Under the pieces are notes generated by a model. The model was not told the DNA's origin. It ran no database searches and worked only from the letters and a program-made list of their open reading frames with translations. From CAZEAN01 sp964510225 (GTDB taxonomy: Bacteria > Planctomycetota > Planctomycetia > Isosphaerales > Isosphaeraceae): a stretch of 32,867 nt of DNA. The stretch spans positions 1 to 32,867 of the forward strand of contig CAZEAN010000067.1 in assembly GCA_964510225.1 (NCBI GenBank), read 5' to 3'. Below are positions 22,401 to 29,863 of the stretch, piece by piece. Positions within the stretch are counted from its first letter, which is position 1; the number at the start of each line of letters is the position of its first letter. The position numbers and the translations under genes were made by a program.

Positions 22401-24217
22401 CCCCCACAACATTCTTCGATCGATTGACCGCGACGGAAGGGCCGGAAGAGATCGAGGAGGACTCGGAATCGGTCGAGGAATTGGAGAGCATCCTCAGCCT
22501 CTTCCTGGCACAAGGTGCCCCACGTCGGATGCTTCGTTGGCACTATCGGAGTCAGCACGAGTCGCTGATTACGGTCTCGAACCGACTCTTCTACGACAAT
22601 CAGTTGATCGTCTTTCCGGGACCGACACGGGACCGTTCTCAAGCCGGACTCAGGCTCCGGCACCTCCCCGACACAACCTACCATCGAGGACGGACTCGGA
22701 CCAATCCCCTCGAAGCAGAAGCAGTCGCGGTGGCAGTCTCCGTATTCGCGAAAACTCAACTCGGCCGACCAGAGGCCGAACGTGAAACGCTCGGAGTTGC
22801 AGCATTCAGCACAGCGCAATCCAGTGCGATTACGGAAGCACTTGAATCGATCCGTTGGAACCAACCTGAACTTGAGCCCTTTTTTGCTGATGAAGGGCCG
22901 GAGCCGTTCTTTGTCAAGAATCTCGAAAACGTCCAGGGTGACGAACGTGATGTGATCTTTATCAGCGTGGGCTATGGTCGCGATACCGAGGGCCGACTCT
23001 CAATGAACTTTGGACCTCTGAACGGTCCCTCTGGTGATCGACGCTTAAATGTTCTGATCACCCGGGCACGTCGACGTTCGGAGGTCTTCACCAACATCGT
23101 TGCCGGTGATCTTGACCTGAATCGGACAACCTCTCCCGGTGTCCGCGCCTTCAAGACCTTCCTGCAGGAGGCATCAGGAGAGTTGGCAAACGAAACGGTA
23201 ATATTTAATCAATCATGTTTTGAAAATAAGAATTCAATGATGATTGAGCTTGCAAGGCGTCTCCACGAGGAGGGTGTGGGGATTGTCTCGAATCTCGGGG
23301 GTGATCGGTCGGGGATCGATCTCGCCATTATCGACCCAGAGGATCCCGATCGATTCAGCCTCGGCCTTTTGAGCGATCATCTGCTTGGTTACGAAGCAGA
23401 GACAGTCTCTGATCGCTATCTCCGCCGGTCGAGCGTTCTCCGACGACTCGGTTGGAAGCTCTACCCAATCCGATCGCTCGATTGGTGTCGCGACCCCAAT
23501 CAGCAGTACGCCGGGATCTTGCAACTAATCCGTGGCGAGGGTTTGGCAGAGTCGCTCCAGCAATCGACCGGGTCACTTGATCGGTTGGATCCGCAGAGAC
23601 TTCCGATCGAGATAAACACATCAAAATCGCAAATCGACTCGTTTCCACTGTATCAGATCAGAATTCCGAAGACACAAGGGCATCAAACGCACTTGAACGC
23701 GATGACGCCAGCGGCGCTCCAAGAGATGATTATTGAAGTCGTCGATTCTGAAGGGCCGGTTCATCAGTCTGAGGTCGCAAAACGAATAGGGGAATCGTTG
23801 CGCATCAAACGGTTGTCCGCACATGCGCGGGAGACGATCAACCAGGCGGTTCTCGAGTGCCTCCGATCGGGCTCATGCATCCAGGTCGAGGACGACTTTC
23901 TCCACCGGGACCCCGGTAGACGGGTCGTTCCGAGGAATCGTGCCCAACTACCGAGTAGTTCAAAACGTCTCGAATTGATTGCCACTATCGAGCTTGACGC
24001 GGCAATCCTCCGAATCGTGGAGCACGCGTTCGGGATCGAGCAGGAAGAATTGGTGACGTTGGCCCTCAGAATGCTCGGCTTTGCCCGGATCCAGGAGGAG
24101 ATGAAGGAAGTCGTCATCGCTCGGATTAATCAACTGCTCGAGTCGGCACGCCTGCTTCTTCAATCGAACAAATTGGTGCTTCCGCGCAGCAAAGATAACA
24201 ACGATTGGGAAGCCTAG
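19433..24217 (+). CDS. DUF4011-helicase-Vsr-like-DUF3320 giant protein
   Basis: The product is 1594 aa from the ATG at 19433; a TTG at 19361 in frame would add 24 weak residues. Order: a DUF4011-type N-terminus (R-R-A-L-L-D-L-S-L-R-N-P-L-L-N-L at about 15-30), then an SF1/Upf1-like helicase with Walker A G-P-P-G-T-G-K-S at 319-326, a long helical insertion, Walker B I-F-D-E-A-S with D960/E961, G-D-N-Q-Q-L-P-P, Y-R-S-Q-H-E, V-Q-G-D-E-R-D-V and L-N-V-L-I-T-R-A-R. A Vsr/MTES_1575-like nuclease fold follows (about 1262-1350), and a DUF3320 segment (about 1424-1594) ends the chain. Proteins with this domain order were reported among candidate anti-phage defence genes. The helicase motifs are intact, but the nuclease motif is altered (L-G-L-L-S-D-H at 1310-1316). 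Role: probably single-gene DNA or RNA surveillance; not proven here. Confidence 0.85.
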   Translation: MIEELAPVDRKLDNERRALLDLSLRNPLLNLGSGRRSIEIVGESPDEVVRLLVRNHRAMSFEPALAPEGQEEPSDESVRSKPALRLPKIDPSDLKLQTELEAEQLQSRLIGMQSVSRSSIAEHGMTTLFLSIGILQWREPSEDARVLEAPLILIPVTLDRHHAQERFRIRYTSEDLETNLSLAEKLRLTLDLTLPELPIADELNPTAYCETVAAQIEGEESWSVATDRMMVGFFSFSRQLMYRDLDPEIWPVDRRPSAHPVVSRLLAEGFEEQSPVVDPDVNLDDRFSPVELRPVLDADRSQLAAIAEVNAGRNLVIQGPPGTGKSQTITNLIAEAVGRGDSVLFVAEKGAALEVVQRRLEQIGLGPSCLNLHSHRTRRREVLDDLQKTFELPRYRLRPPNDDAAILSETRRELNRLTSAINRPIGSSNVTFADAVGRMIAAQGSLEQEPLPLPTTVPVERWTPLEFDRYVGLVQSLQSRIDELDAWPDSLLGGSERTTWTPDDDREWLGRCRRAQESVETLQKLATELGSILQIQPPSDLGTVETHRELLKWTIFDDIHDAKLFDDPIWSVRASELEELIQAGGAYRELRSRFERVLLPDAWGRDLNDLRGILNTKGRSWWRSLSQRYAVGFFQLATLCRAAPPRGVARQLELIDAIQEAARLEQTIQEYQCLGACCFGRQFQGVQSDWIELSRTLGRARRLRSALRDGQLDKSTLESLHNNQDSIRLVDQTFVERLNQAIQDHQEALEALNALVHSTDSSDSESTPGGITELALWPYESQWDWLAQSRAHATTMMKLVRVNQRINDCRETELGPIIETLLSDWDQNDRLVSVFQWQYYRALTEAAMSQEPLLKEYGGAEMENLIKKLHDGEATLRSHHRARAAGAHRAGIPRVTSNGGGIAFLRREIEKKSRHAPLRRLFQDAGHAIQAMKPIWLMSPLSVASYLEPGALEFDLVIFDEASQVRPIDALGALLRGRQAVVVGDNQQLPPTTFFDRLTATEGPEEIEEDSESVEELESILSLFLAQGAPRRMLRWHYRSQHESLITVSNRLFYDNQLIVFPGPTRDRSQAGLRLRHLPDTTYHRGRTRTNPLEAEAVAVAVSVFAKTQLGRPEAERETLGVAAFSTAQSSAITEALESIRWNQPELEPFFADEGPEPFFVKNLENVQGDERDVIFISVGYGRDTEGRLSMNFGPLNGPSGDRRLNVLITRARRRSEVFTNIVAGDLDLNRTTSPGVRAFKTFLQEASGELANETVIFNQSCFENKNSMMIELARRLHEEGVGIVSNLGGDRSGIDLAIIDPEDPDRFSLGLLSDHLLGYEAETVSDRYLRRSSVLRRLGWKLYPIRSLDWCRDPNQQYAGILQLIRGEGLAESLQQSTGSLDRLDPQRLPIEINTSKSQIDSFPLYQIRIPKTQGHQTHLNAMTPAALQEMIIEVVDSEGPVHQSEVAKRIGESLRIKRLSAHARETINQAVLECLRSGSCIQVEDDFLHRDPGRRVVPRNRAQLPSSSKRLELIATIELDAAILRIVEHAFGIEQEELVTLALRMLGFARIQEEMKEVVIARINQLLESARLLLQSNKLVLPRSKDNNDWEA

Positions 24218-24241
24218 GCGATTTTCTCAAAAAAAGTCGCC
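24218..24241 (+). terminator. Possible terminator hairpin
   Basis: GGCGATTTT and AAAAAAAGTCGCC can form a stem (GGCGA/TCGCC plus an A/T part) immediately after the helicase stop at 24217. The following bases are CATAG, with no T-run, so it is an atypical or weak terminator. It separates the helicase gene from the amidohydrolase operon. Confidence 0.3.
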
Positions 24242-24358
24242 CATAGTTTCCATCGAGCACGCTTTGATAGTAAGATTGTGAAAGTCCGATTAACAGTCAC
24301 TTTCAACCTCCCTTTCTCATTCCTTATTATCCTCAAGATTTATCACCTTTTGATCCCA

Positions 24359-27055
24359 ATGCCATCCAATCCTTGCTCTCGCCAGTTGGCGATTCTCAGT
24401 ATCGTCCTGATCAGTCTTTTCTTGAGTAACGTGGGCCGTAGCGTTCTTGCTCAAGGGGAGTCGGAAGAAGAAGGATCGGGACCTATCACGGCGTTGGTTG
24501 GTGGCCGGATTCTGACGATGTCGGATCCGGGTCTGATCGAGGGGACGATTCTGATCCAAGACGGGAAGATTACGGACGTCGGGTCTGATATCGAAGTTCC
24601 GGCGGATGCCAAAACTATTGATGTTGGCGGCCTGACGATCAGCCCTGGCTTGATCGACGCCCGGAGTGTTCTTTGGCTCACGCCACGGGCACGGACCGAA
24701 AGCGCGTCAGATGGTTCACTGAGCATTCTCGACGGTGTTGATTCATTCAGCGATGACTGGAAACTCGTTGCGCAATCTGGGGTGACGGCCGTCGCGGTAC
24801 AACCGTCGGGGACAAGCCGCTTGAGTGGTCGCGGTGCGGTCCTGAGCGTCGGGCCTGGCAATTCGGTGCAAGGGTTGACGATCAAACCCGATGCCTGGGT
24901 CCAAGCCGGACTCGGTCTCAGCGGTTCGACGTCGAACTCGGTGCTCCGCTACCAGGATTACACACGACTCAAATCAACGCTTGAATCAGCGAAGAAGTAT
25001 AAAGAGGAGTGGGAGAAGTATCGCGAGGCCCTAAAGAAGTACGAAGAAACTCAGTCGGAGTCAGAGTCCAACGACAAGGATGCGACTGAGAACGAGGAGA
25101 AAGCGGAGGAGTCGGAGCAGGAGAATCAGCCTCAGCGCCGGGGTCCGGGTCAGGGCGGACCGGGTCCGAGACCACCGAGTCGTCGCGGTACTCCACCAGG
25201 GCCATCCGCTGACGACAAGGATGAGGAGAGCAAGGACGAAGCTGACTCTGAAGAGAAGGCAGAGGATGACGCGAAGAAGTCAGAGTCCGATTCCGAAGAC
25301 TCCAAGAAGCCAGAACGACCCAAAGAACCGAAACGGGATGAAGCAAAGGAAGTTCTGGTCAAAGTTCTCAACGCCGAGATACCCCTCCGACTCGAAGCGC
25401 ACCGTGAGGATGATCTCAAGAACGCTCTGAAGCTCGCCGACGAGTACGAGTTTGAATTCTTAATTGAAGGGGTCTCCGATCCCGGTTTAGTGCGGGAGAG
25501 GTTGGAGTCGGAACGGATACCGATGGTTCTAGGGCCAATGACCAATACCGGTAACGTCCCTTCGTACCGTCAGAACCGCTCGGAAAACTGGCTTGAAGAG
25601 CTCTTGGTGGAGGACAGTCGCTGGGCGCTGGGGACCTATGGTAGTCGACCCGAAGATTCGGCTCGACTCCGAGCCGAGGCAGCGCAGGCGGTAGCGGCTG
25701 GAATTCCTGAAGCTCAAGTGCTGAACGCAATTACCCGAGGCGCTGCAGAGATTCTCGGTGTGGACAATCAGGTTGGTTCCATCGCGGAGGGTCTCCGGGC
25801 CGATCTTGTGGCGTTTGCCGGCGATCCGCTCGATCTCTGTGCCCCGGTCCGGTTGGTCTTTTCCTGCGGAGAGATGATCTATCAGTCGGATGCTTCGACG
25901 ACACGCGAATCCGCCGATTTAGTCCAACTTGCATCCGATACACTGGTGGCCCCGCTCCCTGGCTCCTACTTGATACGTTCGGCGCGCATCCTCCAAGCTG
26001 ATGGTCAGTTTGAGGCTGGTGCACTCCGGATCCAGGATGGTTCGATTGTGCGATCTGGTGCGACTCTCGAGCCCGTTGAGGGCGAAGTTGTGTTTGACCT
26101 CGGGGAGGCTTGGGTGACGCCAGGACTCACGGCGTCGTTGGGAACCTTTGGCTTCGGGGCGCCCTCGACCCTTGAAACCGGACCCGACGCGAGCCGTCTC
26201 CGCGCTTCGGATGGGTTTGATCCCACGAATGCGGCTGTCCGAGCCCAGGTCCGGGGTGGCGTGCTCCGGACGGCGTTGACGACCGATCCCTCATTCGTTG
26301 TCTCGGGCACGATGGACCTGACCCGCCACGCTCCACGTGAGGCGGTGCTCGCCCCCAATCTCGGGGTGACGATCTCCCTGACCGAAGCATCGCGGAACAG
26401 CTCTCGTTACCCTTCGAGCCTCCCGAGTCAGGTTGATCTTGCGACCCGATTCTTGCAGTCGTCAGGAGGTCGCGACACCAGCGTAGAGCTGGAGGTCAAT
26501 TATTTGCTCCCGCGCTCGATCACTCAACGGTTTCAAGAGCTTCGGACTGCCCAGGCACAACGGCTCCGGGATGGCACTGATCTAACCTTCTTTCGGGTGA
26601 ACTCAGTACCTGAGATCAACGCTGCTCTTGAGCTGACCCGGGCATTCTCACTCAAGACTGTCTTAGTTGGTGCCGGTGAACTCGACAAAGCACTTGATGT
26701 GATCCTCAACGGAAACGTCCGACCTCAAGCGATTGTGTTGGAGCCGTCCGAGTTAAGCTATGCGACGATCCGACAACGTCAGGCAGTCGTCCAAGCCCAA
26801 GAGGAAGGGATTGCCGTCCTCTTTACGGCGTCGGCTCCTAACGAGCTCCGGCTTCTCGCGGCCTCGGCCGTGACCGCAGGGATGGACCCTGAATCGGTAA
26901 TTCTCGGATTGGTGCAAGGTCCCGCTCTGTTGTCGGAACAAAACGGACTCTGGAGCGTTGGGAGTCCTGCTGATGTCGTGATCTGGAGTGGTTCGCCGCT
27001 TGACCTCCGCAGCGCTCCGCTCTGCGTGATCGTGGGCGGGGATCTAGCACCTTAA
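24359..27055 (+). CDS. Secreted double amidohydrolase-fold protein (metal motif lost)
   Basis: The product is 898 aa from the ATG at 24359, which begins a signal peptide (L-A-I-L-S-I-V-L-I-S-L-F-L-S-N-V-G-R-S-V-L-A-Q); a GTG at 24278 is in frame but would precede the peptide with a hydrophobic tail. Two amidohydrolase-like units follow. Each starts with a beta-sandwich (G-G-R-I-L-T-M-S and S-A-R-I-L-Q-A-D). The position where active enzymes have P-G-x-I-D-x-H-x-H reads P-G-L-I-D-A-R-S (96-103) and P-G-L-T-A-S-L-G-T (588-596), so the metal-binding HxH is absent in both. Unit 1 carries a Lys/Glu/Asp-rich insert with a Pro/Gly patch (about 214-329) and still ends with the G-S-I-A-E-G-L-R-A-D-L-V-A closing motif. 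It is probably a periplasmic pseudo-enzyme. Confidence 0.82.
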   Translation: MPSNPCSRQLAILSIVLISLFLSNVGRSVLAQGESEEEGSGPITALVGGRILTMSDPGLIEGTILIQDGKITDVGSDIEVPADAKTIDVGGLTISPGLIDARSVLWLTPRARTESASDGSLSILDGVDSFSDDWKLVAQSGVTAVAVQPSGTSRLSGRGAVLSVGPGNSVQGLTIKPDAWVQAGLGLSGSTSNSVLRYQDYTRLKSTLESAKKYKEEWEKYREALKKYEETQSESESNDKDATENEEKAEESEQENQPQRRGPGQGGPGPRPPSRRGTPPGPSADDKDEESKDEADSEEKAEDDAKKSESDSEDSKKPERPKEPKRDEAKEVLVKVLNAEIPLRLEAHREDDLKNALKLADEYEFEFLIEGVSDPGLVRERLESERIPMVLGPMTNTGNVPSYRQNRSENWLEELLVEDSRWALGTYGSRPEDSARLRAEAAQAVAAGIPEAQVLNAITRGAAEILGVDNQVGSIAEGLRADLVAFAGDPLDLCAPVRLVFSCGEMIYQSDASTTRESADLVQLASDTLVAPLPGSYLIRSARILQADGQFEAGALRIQDGSIVRSGATLEPVEGEVVFDLGEAWVTPGLTASLGTFGFGAPSTLETGPDASRLRASDGFDPTNAAVRAQVRGGVLRTALTTDPSFVVSGTMDLTRHAPREAVLAPNLGVTISLTEASRNSSRYPSSLPSQVDLATRFLQSSGGRDTSVELEVNYLLPRSITQRFQELRTAQAQRLRDGTDLTFFRVNSVPEINAALELTRAFSLKTVLVGAGELDKALDVILNGNVRPQAIVLEPSELSYATIRQRQAVVQAQEEGIAVLFTASAPNELRLLAASAVTAGMDPESVILGLVQGPALLSEQNGLWSVGSPADVVIWSGSPLDLRSAPLCVIVGGDLAP

Positions 27056-27131
27056 TTCCTGAGCCACCAATGAGCGAATTCCAACCGACGTTCTACTCCC
27101 CATTGAATCGATGAATCTATCAAAGGTCACC

Positions 27132-28391
27132 ATGAGTTCATTCAGGCCGAAACGTTTGGGGATCATTGTTGCTGGCTTGTTGATCGGCTGCTTGGCGACA
27201 GCGCAGACAGCGCTCCGTGCCCAGGATTCCTCCACGATCCTCATTCGTGCCGGCCGGGTCGAAACGATGGCGGGCGAAGCGCTGACCCCAGGCGCGGTGT
27301 TGGTGGCCAACGGTCGGATTGTCCGGGTCGGATCGTCGATTGTCGCGGGGACCGATACCGAGGTCATCGATCTCGGCGAGGAAGGGACACTCATTCCCGG
27401 TTTAGTCGAACTCGATTTCGAAGGGGGAGTCACAGGGCCCGATTCGGAACAAACCCGCGAAGTGATCGCCGATTTTAGCTTAGTCGATGCCATTGATCAG
27501 ACCGACAGACGATTTATCGAAGCATTGGTCGACGGGACGACCACGGTTGCCGTGCTCCCAGGTTCGGAAAACGTGATTTCCGGGACCGCCACTGTGATTA
27601 AGTCGGAGGGCCAGACCGTCTTGCTTGAAGACGGACCCCTGATCATCGCGATGTGTAATGACCCTGTCCGTGGGAATCGGTCGCGGTCCCGTCCTGATAC
27701 GATCTACATCCGCCAACCGACGAATCGGATGGGCGTGGTCTCCATTCTCCGGAAGTCGTTCGATCAAGCGGCAAAGAGCCCGGCGAATTCGTCGACTGCA
27801 AGTGGAACGTCAGCCACTAATCCGGGGCTCATTCGTTTGCAAGAAGTCTTGCGCGGTGATCGCCGATTGATCGGACTGAGTCGTACAGAATACGACATCT
27901 TGACCCTCGGTCGCATTGCCGACGAATTTCAGCTCAAGCCAATCCTCATGGGTGGGCAAGAAAGTTACAAGGTTGCCGATGTTTTGGCTGAGGCTGAGAT
28001 CCCCGTGATCCTCGGCCGCCTTCAAGCTAGCGACGACCGGGGGCCCGAGGGGACCGAAATTGCCTGGAATGTCGCGGGCCTGCTTGATGAAGCGGGGGTT
28101 ACTATTGCCCTCTCTGGTGGTGACTTACTCGATCAAGCCCGCTTCGCGGTCCGCTTCGGACTCGATCGTGAGTCGGCCCTGGAGTCGATCACGATAGTTC
28201 CGGCACGCCTGATCGGTATCGATCGACGGGTCGGTAGCATCCAGCCCGGAAAAGATGCCGATCTATTGGCCCTCACCGGTGACCCGCTGGAGTTGACCTC
28301 ACGTGTCCAATGGACGATGGTCGGCGGTGTCATCTACGATCCAAAAAAACATATCGAATCTTCGTCAATGTCATCAATGCAAGAGGATTAA
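27132..28391 (+). CDS. Secreted amidohydrolase-fold protein (metal motif lost)
   Basis: The product is 419 aa from the ATG at 27132, preferred because AAAGG lies upstream; an ATG at 27111 would add seven residues. The signal peptide (R-P-K-R-L-G-I-I-V-A-G-L-L-I-G-C-L-A-T-A-Q) leads into the amidohydrolase sandwich domain (I-L-I-R-A-G-R-V-E-T-M). At the HxH site it reads P-G-L-V-E-L-D-F-E (89-97), and the beta-8 region reads T-I-A-L-S-G-G-D, without the usual S-D. The C-terminal G-S-I-Q-P-G-K-D-A-D-L-L-A motif, which packs the sandwich, is kept. Unlike its paralogues it has only a short Ser/Thr/Ala linker in place of the charged insert. It lies 76 nt after the previous paralogue and 7 nt before the next, in one operon. 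Confidence 0.82.
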   Translation: MSSFRPKRLGIIVAGLLIGCLATAQTALRAQDSSTILIRAGRVETMAGEALTPGAVLVANGRIVRVGSSIVAGTDTEVIDLGEEGTLIPGLVELDFEGGVTGPDSEQTREVIADFSLVDAIDQTDRRFIEALVDGTTTVAVLPGSENVISGTATVIKSEGQTVLLEDGPLIIAMCNDPVRGNRSRSRPDTIYIRQPTNRMGVVSILRKSFDQAAKSPANSSTASGTSATNPGLIRLQEVLRGDRRLIGLSRTEYDILTLGRIADEFQLKPILMGGQESYKVADVLAEAEIPVILGRLQASDDRGPEGTEIAWNVAGLLDEAGVTIALSGGDLLDQARFAVRFGLDRESALESITIVPARLIGIDRRVGSIQPGKDADLLALTGDPLELTSRVQWTMVGGVIYDPKKHIESSSMSSMQED

Positions 28392-28398
28392 CTCGCTC

Positions 28399-29679
28399 AT
28401 GGCGCGTTTGTCTTGGCCACCACGATCGTTGCTCGTTTCGTTTCTTGGAGTTCTTTGCTCCGGAATGGTTCTTCCAAACGCCGAGGCACAAGATCTCGCG
28501 ATCCAAGGAGGGAAGATTATTCCGATCGTCGGTGATCCGATCGACAACGGGATCATCTTAATTCGGGATGGCCGGATCCGGGCGGTGGGTACTGATCTTG
28601 AGATCCCGGTCGATGCCAACGTCATCGATGCGACGGGCAAGGTGATCATGCCCGGCTTCGTTGAGCCGCATAGTTCGCTCCCGCTGGTGCAAGCCAACGA
28701 AGTGAATCCGAACGTGCCCTTTATTTCGGTGATCGATGCGATCGATCCCAATCGGTCCTACTTCGAGGAGGCTCGACGCAACGGGGTCACTACCGTTCAT
28801 GTGAGTCCCGGCAACAACACCATGATTGGTGGAGTCTCCGCTGTCGTGAAGACTGCAGGGACGTTTGTCGACGAGATGATCTTGAGTCGAGATAGGTTCC
28901 TCAAGCTCTCGCTGAGCCCAGCCGGTTCGAGTAGCCGGATGAGTCAACTCGCACGGCTCCGTCGCGAACTTGAGGAAACAAAGGCTTACATTGCCGAACT
29001 CGAAGCGAAGAAGGAAGAAGCTGACGATCAGGATGCTGATGAAGACTCCGATGAGGAAGCAGAGCCCGACGAAGCGCGGGCTAATCTCGTTCGTCTCATC
29101 AAGGGTGAGCTGCCCGCAATCATCTACTGTGCCCGAGCGATGGACGTCCCTCAGGCAATCCGACTGATCGATCAGTATGACTTAAACGCAACCTTGGTAC
29201 TCGGATCCGAATGCTACAAGGCGGTCGATCTCATTAATTCAATGGATCAGCCGGTAATCCTTGATCCGACCCTCGTCTACTGGGAAACCGATCCGGCAAC
29301 GGAGACCGATCGCTTGATCACGCTCCCAGCGACTTACCTCGAAGCGGGAATCCCCTTCGCCTTCCAAGTCTCGAGTGGTGGGTCTCTGACACTCGGACAG
29401 AACTTCCTCTGGTACCAAGCGGCGACGGCAGTGAAGTACGGAATGCCCTTTGACGCTGCCTTGGAAGCGTTAACACTGCTCCCGGCACAGATCGTCGGAG
29501 TTGATAAGTTTGTCGGATCGATCGAAGTTGGCAAGGATGCAGATCTGATTATCCTCAGTGGGGAACCGCTCCAACTCGGAACGTGGGTCGAAACGACCAT
29601 TATTGACGGCGTGGTTGTCTACCGTCGAGAAACCGACGAACGCCTTCAGGAACTCCTCCGACCCACTGAAGATGACTGA
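28399..29679 (+). CDS. Secreted amidohydrolase-fold protein (partial metal motif)
   Basis: The product is 426 aa. The ATG at 28399 lies 7 nt after the preceding stop, with GAGG in the end of that gene; upstream in-frame starts would lengthen the protein without a signal. Signal peptide: L-L-V-S-F-L-G-V-L-C-S-G-M-V-L-P-N-A-E-A. At the metal site it reads P-G-F-V-E-P-H-S-S-L (85-94), so a single His (H91) survives instead of HxH. Near beta-8 it has F-A-F-Q-V-S-S-G-G-S with no Asp. A short acidic insert (about 196-229) follows an R-L-R-R-E-L-E-E-T-K helix. The closing G-S-I-E-V-G-K-D-A-D-L-I-I motif is intact. Hydrolase activity seems unlikely. Confidence 0.82.
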   Translation: MARLSWPPRSLLVSFLGVLCSGMVLPNAEAQDLAIQGGKIIPIVGDPIDNGIILIRDGRIRAVGTDLEIPVDANVIDATGKVIMPGFVEPHSSLPLVQANEVNPNVPFISVIDAIDPNRSYFEEARRNGVTTVHVSPGNNTMIGGVSAVVKTAGTFVDEMILSRDRFLKLSLSPAGSSSRMSQLARLRRELEETKAYIAELEAKKEEADDQDADEDSDEEAEPDEARANLVRLIKGELPAIIYCARAMDVPQAIRLIDQYDLNATLVLGSECYKAVDLINSMDQPVILDPTLVYWETDPATETDRLITLPATYLEAGIPFAFQVSSGGSLTLGQNFLWYQAATAVKYGMPFDAALEALTLLPAQIVGVDKFVGSIEVGKDADLIILSGEPLQLGTWVETTIIDGVVVYRRETDERLQELLRPTEDD

Positions 29680-29696
29680 GACTGATTTCTTCAATC

Positions 29697-29730
29697 GATC
29701 ACTCAGCTTGAGCGATCACTCAGCTTGAGC
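29697..29730 (+). repeat. Tandem 17-bp direct repeat
   Basis: GATCACTCAGCTTGAGC occurs twice back to back (29697-29713 and 29714-29730), followed by a partial third start (GA). Each unit contains CTCAGCTTGAG, an inverted repeat with an odd central base. It lies in the 184-bp gap between two amidohydrolase paralogue genes, the largest gap in that operon, so it could be a regulator binding pair or an mRNA hairpin. Confidence 0.75.
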
Positions 29731-29863
29731 GAACGGTTGGCTCGGATTGTTGATCCAATCCAACAGTCGGATCGCAGCTTCAATCCTCTGTCTTCATCCT
29801 GCAGTTGATTGTCCTCGACTCCTCTTGATCCACCACGATCCTTGACCAGCATCACCGGAATCG

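Noticed and set aside
11786..24217. A contiguous defence island linking the Mrr and helicase genes
   Set aside because: Housekeeping genes (flavoprotein, SUI1, sulfite reductase, cytidine deaminase) lie between them, so physical linkage is weak.
25000..25345. Possible nucleotide satellite behind the charged insert
   Set aside because: Codons for Glu, Lys, Asp and Ser are mixed with no exact periodic unit; it is amino-acid-level low complexity, not a DNA tandem repeat.
25150..25545. Ser-rich minus-strand frame opposite the charged insert (a similar one lies at 31741-32019)
   Set aside because: Ser/Ala-rich antisense frames arise automatically opposite GAx/AAx-rich codons.
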